Shown here piece after piece: positions 1-5,377 of a stretch of 30,173 nucleotides of DNA. Position 1 is the stretch's first letter. Each line of letters starts with the position of its first letter. The position numbers and the translations under genes were made by a program. A model generated the notes under the pieces. The model did no database searches. It was given only the letters and a program-made list of their open reading frames with translations, and was not told where the DNA came from. The DNA lies in assembly GCA_051960215.1 (NCBI GenBank), contig JBQCEN010000126.1, forward strand, positions 1-30,173, written 5' to 3'. This DNA is from Pararhizobium_B sp051960215 (lineage in GTDB: Bacteria > Pseudomonadota > Alphaproteobacteria > Rhizobiales > Rhizobiaceae).

Positions 1-4
1 AGCC

Positions 5-301
5 ATGGCTCTTGTAGACGCGAAACTCGCCTATCATCGTGAAGCCGAACGGCAGAAGAAAGCGGCCAAGCGCGCCGCGCGTTCAGTCCAGAATATGGAG
101 GGACATGAAAGCGATTTGTCCCTGCATAAAATGGAGGGACAAAATGGGGGTTGTCCCTCCAGAATTTGTAGTTCTGTCCCTCCAGAATTCAGAGGTAATA
201 CCCCCTTAGGGAATCCCTCAAAGAAAGAAGATGGCCGTGAAGAAGATTTTCTCGGCTCGAACGTGGTGCGCCTCGATCACAATCGGAGGAACGCATCGTG
301 A
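5..301 (+). CDS. Hypothetical protein, possibly the 3' part of a longer gene
   Basis: This 98-codon frame is open from the left edge, so the true start may lie outside the window; the ATG used has no clear ribosome binding site visible. The N-terminal part is strongly basic and alanine-rich (Lys/Arg-rich helix, residues 15-28). The middle is encoded by DNA made of repeated GGAGGGACA words in both orientations, so the protein sequence there looks dictated by the DNA. The stop overlaps the GTG of the next gene (GTGA), placing it in one operon with the NusG-like gene. I do not recognise the family. By position it could be the tail of a replication gene, as lambda carries its origin iterons inside O, but nothing in the protein proves this. 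Confidence 0.5.
   Translation: MALVDAKLAYHREAERQKKAAKRAARSVQNMEGHESDLSLHKMEGQNGGCPSRICSSVPPEFRGNTPLGNPSKKEDGREEDFLGSNVVRLDHNRRNAS
96..184. repeat. Iteron-like cluster of five TGGAGGGACA words
   Basis: Four exact copies of TGGAGGGACA lie at 96-105 (+), 132-141 (+), 152-161 (-) and 175-184 (-). A fifth with one mismatch is at 117-126 (-). Start-to-start distances are 21, 15, 20 and 23 bases, close to multiples of a helical turn except for the 15. Copies two and three form an 11-base perfect inverted repeat (132-142 / 151-161). The two minus copies extend to a 15-base direct repeat (152-166, 175-189). Because the word is kept in both orientations and different reading frames, the constraint seems to act on DNA or RNA rather than protein. 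Replication origin or operator are the obvious options. Confidence 0.75.
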
Positions 302-438
302 CCGATCTTCGACCCGTCAAACCGATCAGCATCTCGGACCTGACGTCGGTAACGCCGCCGATAGGCGAGCCGGCCATTGAGAGCTTGAATCCGACGATCG
401 GCCGCAGTGCTCTCGACCAGAAGAAGGCAACAGCATGA
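298..438 (+). CDS. Small hypothetical protein (46 aa, GTG start), coupled to the NusG-like gene
   Basis: A GTG at 298 overlaps the stop of the preceding frame (GTGA) and follows a GGAGGA ribosome binding site at 285-290 with 7 bases of spacing. The frame ends at 436-438, where the TGA overlaps the ATG of the NusG-like gene (ATGA). Overlaps at both ends plus a good binding site argue for a real translated gene despite its length of 46 codons. The product is hydrophilic, with several Pro and Ser/Thr residues and no membrane segment or motif that I recognise. It may serve mainly to couple translation into the downstream regulator. Confidence 0.6.
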   Translation: MTDLRPVKPISISDLTSVTPPIGEPAIESLNPTIGRSALDQKKATA

Positions 439-1058
439 AGATCAAGGTTCCCGGCTGCATGATGCTGACCGTCCCGGAGAAGCGATGGTTCGCCGTCCGC
501 GTGAAGGGTGGAACGGGCGACGCTGTATTCGCCGAGCTGCGCGAGGCCGGCTATGACGTCTATCAGCCCCGCCGACGCTTCGACCGGTTCAACCGCCGCC
601 TGAACGTGACGGTCGAATGGTCGGAGCCGCTATTGCCCGGCTACATGTTCGTCGTCCACCCGCGCGCTGATGCACCCATTGACGATTGGACGGAGGTGCG
701 TGCGATCAAAGATGTCGTCGGCCCGCTCGGCAGCGACAACGGCCCGTTGCGCATTCCGCCTGCCGTTATCGAGGCGATCATCACCGCGGAGTTCGAAAGC
801 GCCTATGACGAGACGAGGGCGGCGAAGAGGGCGCGTGGTGAGAGCGAGCGACAGGGGCTTGAGCGACGGTTCGTTTCGGGAAGGAAGTTCCTGATCAACG
901 ACGGTCCATTCGCGTCGTTCCTCGCACAGGCTGAGGCGGTCACCCACGACGAGCGGGTCAAGGCGCTGGTCGATATTTTCGGCCGCATGACGCCCGTCGT
1001 GTTCGACCCGGAGAAGCTGGACGACCTGCCGAAGAAAAGAGGCTCCACCGTGGCCTGA
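435..1058 (+). CDS. NusG/RfaH-like transcription antitermination protein
   Basis: At 207 residues it has the length and order of NusG paralogues. An N-terminal NGN domain (about residues 14-115) begins with a Trp-Phe-Ala-Val strand and includes the LLPGYMFV motif typical of NusG proteins. A linker rich in Arg and Glu follows, then a C-terminal KOW domain (about 145-200) with the core NDGPFASF and the strand VDIFGRMTPVVFD. NusG-family proteins bind RNA polymerase at the clamp and modulate pausing and termination. Specialised paralogues such as RfaH act on particular long operons. Its place upstream of the phage late region, coupled to two small genes, suggests a phage-specific elongation factor for late transcription. 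The fold assignment is strong; the target operon is inferred. Confidence 0.9.
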   Translation: MKIKVPGCMMLTVPEKRWFAVRVKGGTGDAVFAELREAGYDVYQPRRRFDRFNRRLNVTVEWSEPLLPGYMFVVHPRADAPIDDWTEVRAIKDVVGPLGSDNGPLRIPPAVIEAIITAEFESAYDETRAAKRARGESERQGLERRFVSGRKFLINDGPFASFLAQAEAVTHDERVKALVDIFGRMTPVVFDPEKLDDLPKKRGSTVA

Positions 1059-1276
1059 TCTGTGCATAATGCGAAAAGGGTTGTGCAATTTCCGCAAATC
1101 ACCTACATTCGGCCCCGGATGATTTGCTCGTCATGTTTGAGGGTCTTCGGACGCCATCAGCGGAGCAGGCCCGGCTCGGTCAGATGCACTTGAGCGCAAG
1201 GGCGGCTTGTGCCCGAAATCTGGTTTGACAACTCGTGAAGGGAAGCGCCCCGACGACTGCCGGAGCGCTCGACGAC
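1059..1276. other. Intergenic region between convergent genes, no gene seen
   Basis: Lies between the end of the NusG-like gene and the stop of the minus-strand His-rich gene. I see no convincing reading frame. A weak promoter-like pair TTGTGC, 17 bases, TACATT starts at 1081 on the plus strand, but no plus-strand gene follows for 3 kb, so I do not call it. Confidence 0.5.
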
Positions 1277-1510
1277 TTAGCGGCAGACGCGAACGTGCTT
1301 CACCACGCGGTGGCCGTGATGCCACTTCCGAACCGTCTTTGTGTAGCAATGACGGTGATGACGCCAGTGGTGGCGGTGGTGATGGTGATCGCGTTCGGTG
1401 ATGCGCACGCCGTTCGGCCCGAAGTGGACCGAGGCCGCAGAGGCCGGTGCCAGTCCGAAGGAGAGCGTCGCGCTGAGTGCGACGACCGAAGCAATAATCA
1501 GTTTCTTCAT
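1277..1510 (-). CDS. Small exported histidine-rich protein
   Basis: A 77-residue product starting at the ATG at 1508-1510, chosen over upstream ATGs because it opens a classic signal peptide (MKK, then a hydrophobic stretch) and has an AGGA binding site just upstream. Cleavage is expected after Ala-Ser-Ala near residue 25. The mature part of about 52 residues holds 14 His in runs such as HHHH and HH, with many Arg/Lys and two Cys. It should be periplasmic or secreted, and the His clusters could bind transition metals. Small His-rich exported proteins of this kind are common and uncharacterised in rhizobia. It is the first of a block of minus-strand cargo genes. Metal binding is inferred from composition only. 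Confidence 0.75.
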   Translation of the reverse strand: MKKLIIASVVALSATLSFGLAPASAASVHFGPNGVRITERDHHHHRHHWRHHRHCYTKTVRKWHHGHRVVKHVRVCR

Positions 1511-1669
1511 GGGTTTTTCCTGGTTGGCGTAAGCGTCCCTCGCCAGATGAACGCATAAAGGCAAAAGCAGGTCCCTTGGTGTCGAGGACAGCGTGGCCGC
1601 GGGAACCCTCAGGGAGATAAATGGGGGCGCCACTCTGTGCGGTCTTGGACGGAGCCGCGGGCGAAAAGA

Positions 1670-2071
1670 TTATCGGGTCGCCACCGGCGGCATTCTCTCG
1701 AATTGAGGAAGGCCATCGGCTATCACAAGCCACTGCTGCTTCTCGCTCACCCAGGTATGAGCCTCTGGAGCGAATTGAGACGTGTCATCGAGCGATCCGA
1801 CCGTCACGCCGATCCAGTCGGTGGATAGGCGGTGCGTGAAGACGGATGTCCCGCAGGAGGCGCAGAACCCGCGCACCAGATCGTCGGACGAGTGAGTGGT
1901 TGCAAACTCGCCGCTGAACGTCACCCTGTCGCCCGGGTAAAGAATTCGGGCGTTGAAGGCGGCGCCAGTTGCCTTCTGGCATTGACGACAGTGGCAAATC
2001 CTCGAGTTCAGCGGTTTGCCGGTCGCTCGGTAACGCACGTTGCCACATAGGCAGCCGCCTAACACGTCCAT
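1670..2071 (-). CDS. GFA (CENP-V/GFA domain) zinc-binding protein
   Basis: Start ATG at 2069-2071 with a GGAG site (gaaggagcggc) upstream; 133 residues, the usual size of single-domain GFA proteins. The zinc cysteines are visible: C7-x-C9 in GGCLCGNVRY, C26-H-C28-x-x-C31 in CHCRQCQ, and C70-x-x-C73 in CASCGTS. The family is named for glutathione-dependent formaldehyde-activating enzyme (Gfa), but most members of this length have no proven activity, so formaldehyde chemistry should not be assumed. It lies in the minus-strand cargo block, directly downstream of a decayed antitoxin-like fragment whose last codons overlap its start. It is probably a host-benefit or passenger gene rather than part of phage assembly. 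Confidence 0.88.
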   Translation of the reverse strand: MDVLGGCLCGNVRYRATGKPLNSRICHCRQCQKATGAAFNARILYPGDRVTFSGEFATTHSSDDLVRGFCASCGTSVFTHRLSTDWIGVTVGSLDDTSQFAPEAHTWVSEKQQWLVIADGLPQFERMPPVATR

Positions 2072-2280
2072 TGCCGCTCCTTCGCAATCTGCGCATCGCC
2101 AAGAATGAGATGTGGTGCCGATGGACAAGCGGCGCCGGTACGGCCAGCCTTCTCGATCGACTCTACCATGCGAGTCCGTCAATCGTCGCCGCCGGCCTTG
2201 AAGCGCTCGATTACGCGGGCATTGAGGGGCAGCGGCGTGAACCACTGCCCCAGGGACATCTGCCGACTAGTGCGCCGCAT
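2059..2280 (-). pseudogene. Broken BrnA/DUF4415-like antitoxin fragment
   Basis: Reading minus from the ATG at 2280 gives 33 codons, a TGA at 2179-2181, then 39 more in-frame codons to a TAG. Across the stop the sequence reads PLPLNARVIERFKAGGDD, stop, RTRMVESIEKA. This resembles the ribbon-helix-helix end of BrnA/DUF4415 antitoxins, whose consensus runs like RLDPDVLERFRATGPGWQTRMNEAL. The stop falls where the family has Trp, so a single TGG to TGA change would explain it. The ATG overlaps the end of the upstream DUF982 gene. No BrnT-like toxin is visible nearby. The match is by eye over about 30 residues, so this is a moderate call. A short intact 33-residue gene is the alternative. Confidence 0.42.
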
Positions 2281-2572
2281 GTCCTGACTTCGCGCCCATA
2301 GCGGCGTTGGCGATCACGCCGTCCATGTCAGGCATAAGGACGCCTGCCGCTCTGGCGAACGCCTCAACAAAGGGCCGGGCAGTCTCGGCATCAATGGCGC
2401 CGTCAAGCGCGGCCTTGACCGTCTTCAGTGCGACGGCGTGCTTGTTGTCGCTCCCCTGCATGCCGCGCCAGTCCATTAGGAAGGCATAGGCTTCCTCCAC
2501 GGATCTGATCGGCCGGACGAATCCGAGGCCCACAATGGTTTCGATGGGCTTGTCAAAGGTTCGGCTGTTCAT
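2267..2572 (-). CDS. DUF982 domain protein (copy 1)
   Basis: A 101-residue product starting at the ATG at 2570-2572. A GGAGG lies 10 bases upstream; a second AGGAG sits too close to the ATG to be the main site. The body has the DUF982 pattern: a short N-terminal strand (TIVGLGFVRPIRSVEEAYAF), a Trp in the middle, a helix ending in ALDG, then the AR-x-F-V-x-A-x-x-x-AGV helix. DUF982 proteins are small, of unknown function, and largely confined to Rhizobiales, often in several copies per genome and on plasmids or prophages. It follows a second, shorter-tailed copy by about 40 bases in the same direction, so the two are probably cotranscribed. The C-terminal tail (about residues 80-101) goes beyond the usual domain. 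Confidence 0.8.
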   Translation of the reverse strand: MNSRTFDKPIETIVGLGFVRPIRSVEEAYAFLMDWRGMQGSDNKHAVALKTVKAALDGAIDAETARPFVEAFARAAGVLMPDMDGVIANAAMGAKSGHAAH

Positions 2573-2612
2573 CTCCTTTAAACCTCCAGCAACCGATTCC
2601 GTTGAAATAGCT

Positions 2613-2915
2613 TCAGGCGGCGAATTCGCTGCGTCGGGCATCCATGCTTCGCATCCAGGCAGCCACTGTGCCCGTCTCCTCGAGGATGCCGGCGCGCCTC
2701 GCGAAGCCGACGAACGCGTTCCGTGCGGCCCGGGTCGGTCTTCGGCCATCGAGAGCGCCATAACAGGCCTTCAGGACGGCATCGTAGATCAGATCACGCC
2801 GCTCATCCGGCCACGCCTCAAGCATGTCGATGGCGTCTTTCAGCCCGGCAACCTCCTGGATGAGGTACTTGCCGCCTTTGATGAAAACCGGTGGATCGAA
2901 CAGACGATCGCTCAT
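2613..2915 (-). CDS. DUF982 domain protein (copy 2)
   Basis: Start taken at the second ATG (2913-2915), six bases after a GGAGG site; an ATG four codons earlier would overlap that site. The 100-residue product begins MSDRLFDPPVFIKGGKYLIQ and follows the DUF982 layout: N-terminal strand with a Phe/Pro start, LKDAIDMLEAWPDERRD, a Cys-containing helix ending in ALDGRRP, then AARNAFVGFARRAGIL. It is closer to the family consensus than the neighbouring copy. The function of the family is unknown. The two copies are diverged, so the duplication is not recent or the genes were gained separately. It is the first gene of the pair in the direction of transcription. Confidence 0.82.
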   Translation of the reverse strand: MSDRLFDPPVFIKGGKYLIQEVAGLKDAIDMLEAWPDERRDLIYDAVLKACYGALDGRRPTRAARNAFVGFARRAGILEETGTVAAWMRSMDARRSEFAA

Positions 2916-3159
2916 CGTTTCCTCCAAAAGTCACGACACTTTGCAAGAGCCTCGCCCCTCGCTGGGGTCGGCGCGGAAAATATGGTTTGAGAATTCAGGG
3001 TTTCAACACTTCAATGCGGAGCAGCGGGAGGAACCATCCGACGGCCAATTACCAGCCGGCGGCTACATCGGCCGTTTCCGCCTCGACAGGCGGACGGAGC
3101 ACTTCGAAGTACGCACGCACCGTGACTTCACCGGACGGCTCCCACTCGAAGGCCGGTGC
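2916..3159. other. Intergenic region, no gene seen
   Basis: About 240 bases between two minus-strand genes without a supported reading frame. A six-base stem lies at 3078-3093 (CCGCCT, CGAC loop, AGGCGG). A second stem (GCCGGT / ACCGGC) surrounds the stop codon of the gene that ends at 3160. Either could end transcription of that gene, though no T-run follows. Confidence 0.5.
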
Positions 3160-3465
3160 CTAAAGCAACCGGCACGGGGTGATGCGGATCATGATTTCGT
3201 CTTGTTCGAATTCGCGCTCAAGGCGGCCCTTGTAACTCTTCCACCAAACGTCATCGACGGCTTCGAGCACGACCTCGACGATAACGATGCGATCGCGCTC
3301 GATGCTCGTAAAGCGCTTCCATAGGCCCTCTGCTGGCTCGCGAGTGAAGGCCGTGGCTCCTCCGAAGCGATCCGCAAGGTCCTTAACCAGTTGTTCGATC
3401 GTCTCGACATCGATCGGATCGCCACTGCGCTTCTCAAGGGGCAGGAAGACCTCGATGATGTTCAT
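3160..3465 (-). CDS. Hypothetical protein, 101 aa, compact alpha/beta domain
   Basis: I do not recognise a named family. The product looks like a folded soluble domain. It opens with a hydrophobic strand (IIEVFLPL), continues with a helix (TIEQLVKDLADRFGG), then TAFTREPAEGLW and a strand (RIVIVEVVLEAVDD), and ends with a WW-x-x-Y-x-x-x-LE-x-E-F-x-Q-D-E-I-x-I-R pattern. The strand-helix-strand order and the closing QDEI strand suggest a small ferredoxin-like fold. There is no signal peptide or membrane segment. A GGAAGG site lies upstream of the ATG at 3463-3465. It belongs to the minus-strand cargo block and sits 43 bases from the next minus-strand gene upstream. Codon use is typical of a real gene. 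Confidence 0.7.
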   Translation of the reverse strand: MNIIEVFLPLEKRSGDPIDVETIEQLVKDLADRFGGATAFTREPAEGLWKRFTSIERDRIVIVEVVLEAVDDVWWKSYKGRLEREFEQDEIMIRITPCRLL

Positions 3466-3508
3466 AGGACGACGCCTTCCTTATCTGGCGGCTCGCGCTT
3501 ACCACTCG

Positions 3509-3793
3509 TCAGGTCGGGACTTGGCTCCGCGACGCGATCTCTCGAAGGAGAGCGGAAAAGAAGCCGGAACGCCTGGCGCGCTGCGGATCGGGTGAGGCGA
3601 TCTCGATCCTGATCTTTGAGGCGACGGCGGAGAGGTATGCATTACGGTCGACGTTCGCGTTCGCCAGCGCCGGTTCTATCTCCGCGAAGAACGCCGTGAT
3701 GGCCGACTGGGTATCGGTGCCGCCGTCAGCCTCGAAATCAGTAGCGACTCTCTTGGCAATGGCGATCGCCTCATCAGGTGAAGTGGTGCGCAT
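3509..3793 (-). CDS. Hypothetical protein, 94 aa
   Basis: The ATG at 3791-3793 follows a GGAGGG site with about six bases of spacing, a strong start. The 94-residue product is mostly helical and soluble: an N-terminal helix (SPDEAIAIAKRVATDF), an acidic Gly-rich turn, two further helices, and a basic C-terminal tail with Arg-Arg. I see no catalytic motif, signal peptide or membrane segment, and cannot assign a family. It is transcribed in the same direction as its neighbours on both sides (gaps of 43 and 26 bases), so the genes from 4023 down to 3160 may form one short operon. Confidence 0.65.
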   Translation of the reverse strand: MRTTSPDEAIAIAKRVATDFEADGGTDTQSAITAFFAEIEPALANANVDRNAYLSAVASKIRIEIASPDPQRARRSGFFSALLREIASRSQVPT

Positions 3794-3819
3794 GTCGGCC
3801 CTCCGATGATTGCTCGTGC

Positions 3820-4023
3820 TTAGCCCGCCCTAGAGCGCCAACGCCGCAGCGCTCCGAGCAAGAATGAGATCGAAGCAAGGATAATGTTGGCGGCCACCCA
3901 ATAGACGAGCGACATTGCGAATGCGATCGCCGATCCTGGATGGCTGCTCGTCTCCATGCTCCAGAAGGACAGGATCGCGAGCAGGCCGAAGCCGATGTTG
4001 ATGATGAGTGCAGCTGCCTTCAT
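3820..4023 (-). CDS. Small two-helix inner membrane protein
   Basis: A 67-residue product from the ATG at 4021-4023, preceded by a GAGGGG site. Two hydrophobic segments are clear, about residues 3-22 (ALIINIGFGLLAILSFW) and 32-56 (AFAMSLVYWVAANIILASISF), joined by a short polar loop with His-Pro. The protein ends in an Arg-rich tail that by the positive-inside rule should face the cytoplasm. I do not recognise a family. It is the first gene of the minus-strand cargo run and is divergent from the HNH gene, with 51 bases between the two starts that must hold promoters for one or both. It could be a superinfection-exclusion protein, but only its small membrane character supports that. Confidence 0.65.
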   Translation of the reverse strand: MKAAALIINIGFGLLAILSFWSMETSSHPGSAIAFAMSLVYWVAANIILASISFLLGALRRWRSRAG

Positions 4024-4074
4024 TGCCCCTCGCAGATCAGTCCTCAGCCGATTTTTATCCAAGGTGGGCGACGG

Positions 4075-4434
4075 ATGCCAGATCGACGCAGCGCCCAGGC
4101 CGAAGCCTACCGCGCGCTCTATCACGGGACCGCCTGGCGCCACCTCCGCCAGCAAGCGCTCGCCCGCGATTTCTTCACCTGCCAGCGCTGCGGCTCGCTC
4201 CTCGTCACCGGCAACCGCCACCATCCGCAGGCCGCAGTGGTCAACCACAAGCGGCCGCACAAGGGCGACACGGCCCTGTTCTTCGACCTCGCCAACCTCG
4301 AATCGGTCTGCAAGGCCTGTCATGACGCGCTCATCCAGCGCGAGGAGGCGCGCGGTTACGTCATCGGCTGCGACCTCGCCGGCCGGCCGCTCGCGCCGGA
4401 CCATCCGTGGAACAGATTGAACCCGCGTCGTTGA
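4075..4434 (+). CDS. HNH endonuclease (phage packaging associated)
   Basis: Start ATG at 4075 after an AAGGTGGG site; 119 residues. Zinc-type cysteines C36-x-x-C39 and C79-x-x-C82 frame the HNH core. The catalytic residues are H58 in VVNHKRPHKGD, N74 in LANLESVCKACH, and H83. Small HNH proteins encoded directly before the terminase genes are a hallmark of cos-type HK97-like phages, where they cooperate with the terminase in cutting concatemeric DNA at cos (shown for HK97 gp74). Its 3' end overlaps a convergent minus-strand gene by 79 bases. The position 0.5 kb before the small terminase and the intact motif make a packaging role more likely than a free-standing homing enzyme. Confidence 0.9.
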   Translation: MPDRRSAQAEAYRALYHGTAWRHLRQQALARDFFTCQRCGSLLVTGNRHHPQAAVVNHKRPHKGDTALFFDLANLESVCKACHDALIQREEARGYVIGCDLAGRPLAPDHPWNRLNPRR

Positions 4435-4730
4435 CGTTGGCCGTTATGCGGCGCCTTCCTCTCGGCAACTAGTCGTGCCAACTTTGAGAAGTCTGCGATC
4501 TCCTCGTCGCTGCTGTTCGCCAGTTGAAGCAGCCTCACCGGAAAGACGATTGCGTCTATGTTGGCGAGGGAGACCTCCTCAGGTCTGTCTTCGCTGGTGA
4601 GGCTAGACTCGGCTCTTCGCAAGGCCAGTGCGACTTCCTCTTTGGAAAGCACCCCCTTGCTGACGAGCAGCCGGTTGATTTCGGCCAGCGCAATCAAGAC
4701 GCCTTCGAGTTGAAGGTTGGCAGTGTTCAT
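4356..4730 (-). CDS. Hypothetical protein, 124 aa, helical; similar to 12706-12918 product
   Basis: ATG at 4728-4730 with a GGAG site upstream. The N-terminal part forms helices: LEGVLIALAEINRLLVSKG, then VLSKEEVALALRRAE. This helix, Lys-Gly-Val-(Leu/Phe)-(Ser/Thr)-x-(Glu/Asp)-Glu, helix pattern matches the small antisense gene at 12706-12918, so the two may be distant paralogues. The last 25 or so residues are Arg- and Gly-rich and lie antisense to the end of the HNH gene, so the end may be an extension past the conserved part. There is no signal peptide, membrane segment or catalytic motif. It stands alone on the minus strand between HNH and terminase, where an antisense transcript could affect the HNH mRNA end. 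Confidence 0.65.
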   Translation of the reverse strand: MNTANLQLEGVLIALAEINRLLVSKGVLSKEEVALALRRAESSLTSEDRPEEVSLANIDAIVFPVRLLQLANSSDEEIADFSKLARLVAERKAPHNGQRQRRGFNLFHGWSGASGRPARSQPMT

Positions 4731-4942
4731 GACGATCGCTCCGTTTCGCCTTCATCTCAATGCGTGACGGGGTGTTCCGATCCCAGACGGGGTAAGGTCG
4801 TCGCCACCTCTTGGGAACGATCGGGGCGGGGGTGGGCCGGAAGTTAAAAGGCCTGGGGCGCTGGACCAGCACAGGTCGTCCGTTTTCGCCGAGACCAGTT
4901 TCAAACCAAAAAGTTGAGGGCAGAGCGTAGCTCTGATCTGCC
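4731..4942. other. Non-coding region before the terminase genes, candidate packaging (cos) region
   Basis: No supported reading frame. The DNA is G-rich on the plus strand and has a GACGGGGT direct repeat (4766-4773 and 4786-4793). A perfect six-base inverted repeat CAGAGC / GCTCTG (4921-4926 / 4930-4935) lies just before the small terminase start. In HK97-like cos phages the cut site usually lies near the HNH and small terminase genes, so this is where I would look for cos. No cut site can be seen directly. Confidence 0.35.
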
Positions 4943-5377
4943 ATGGACGTGATCGAGGGTTCAGGCGCGATCGTCGCCGAGCCCGACTGGAATCTGCTCT
5001 TCACGGACGAGCTGGAGATTGCCACGGCCCATGAGCATTGGCGGATCGTCACCACCGAGTTGAAGGATCGCCAGCTTCTCGCCGCCGCCAACGGCCATTC
5101 GGTTCAGCGGCTGATCTGCGCATACGTGATGTTCGACCGGATGTATCGGCAGGTGGCGGAGAGCGGGCCTGTGATGAAGCCGCGCCGTGGGAACTCGAAA
5201 GCGATCGCACGGGTGAGCCCCTACTTCACGGCGATGCGAGAAGCCGGCTCGGATGCTTCCGCGCTGGAAGCCGAACTTGGCATCTCGCCGCGGCGCCGGG
5301 CGGCAGCGGCGAAGGCGGAGCGGAAGAAGCGACGGGAGCGTGCAGCGGATGCATATCTCGGCTCGGCCGGCGGCTGA
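4943..5377 (+). CDS. Terminase small subunit (P27 family)
   Basis: A 144-residue product. An in-frame stop just upstream (4934-4936) fixes the earliest start at the ATG at 4943, although no good ribosome binding site is visible. The sequence fits the P27/Terminase_4 family. It has an N-terminal EPDW, helices with HEHWRIVTTELKDR and the central ICAYVMFDRMYRQVAE, then N-x-x-x-I-x-x-x-SPYFTAMREA, and the LGISPRRRAAA ending seen in this family. The small subunit recognises the phage DNA packaging site and recruits the large subunit. The C-terminal tail is strongly basic, suited to DNA or partner contact. The gene overlaps the large terminase by 29 bases, as expected for coupled expression. Confidence 0.9.
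   Translation: MDVIEGSGAIVAEPDWNLLFTDELEIATAHEHWRIVTTELKDRQLLAAANGHSVQRLICAYVMFDRMYRQVAESGPVMKPRRGNSKAIARVSPYFTAMREAGSDASALEAELGISPRRRAAAAKAERKKRRERAADAYLGSAGG

Noticed and set aside
1081..1109. Plus-strand promoter-like pair TTGTGC / TACATT
   Set aside because: The -35 is poor and there is no plus-strand gene to serve for about 3 kb; likely chance.
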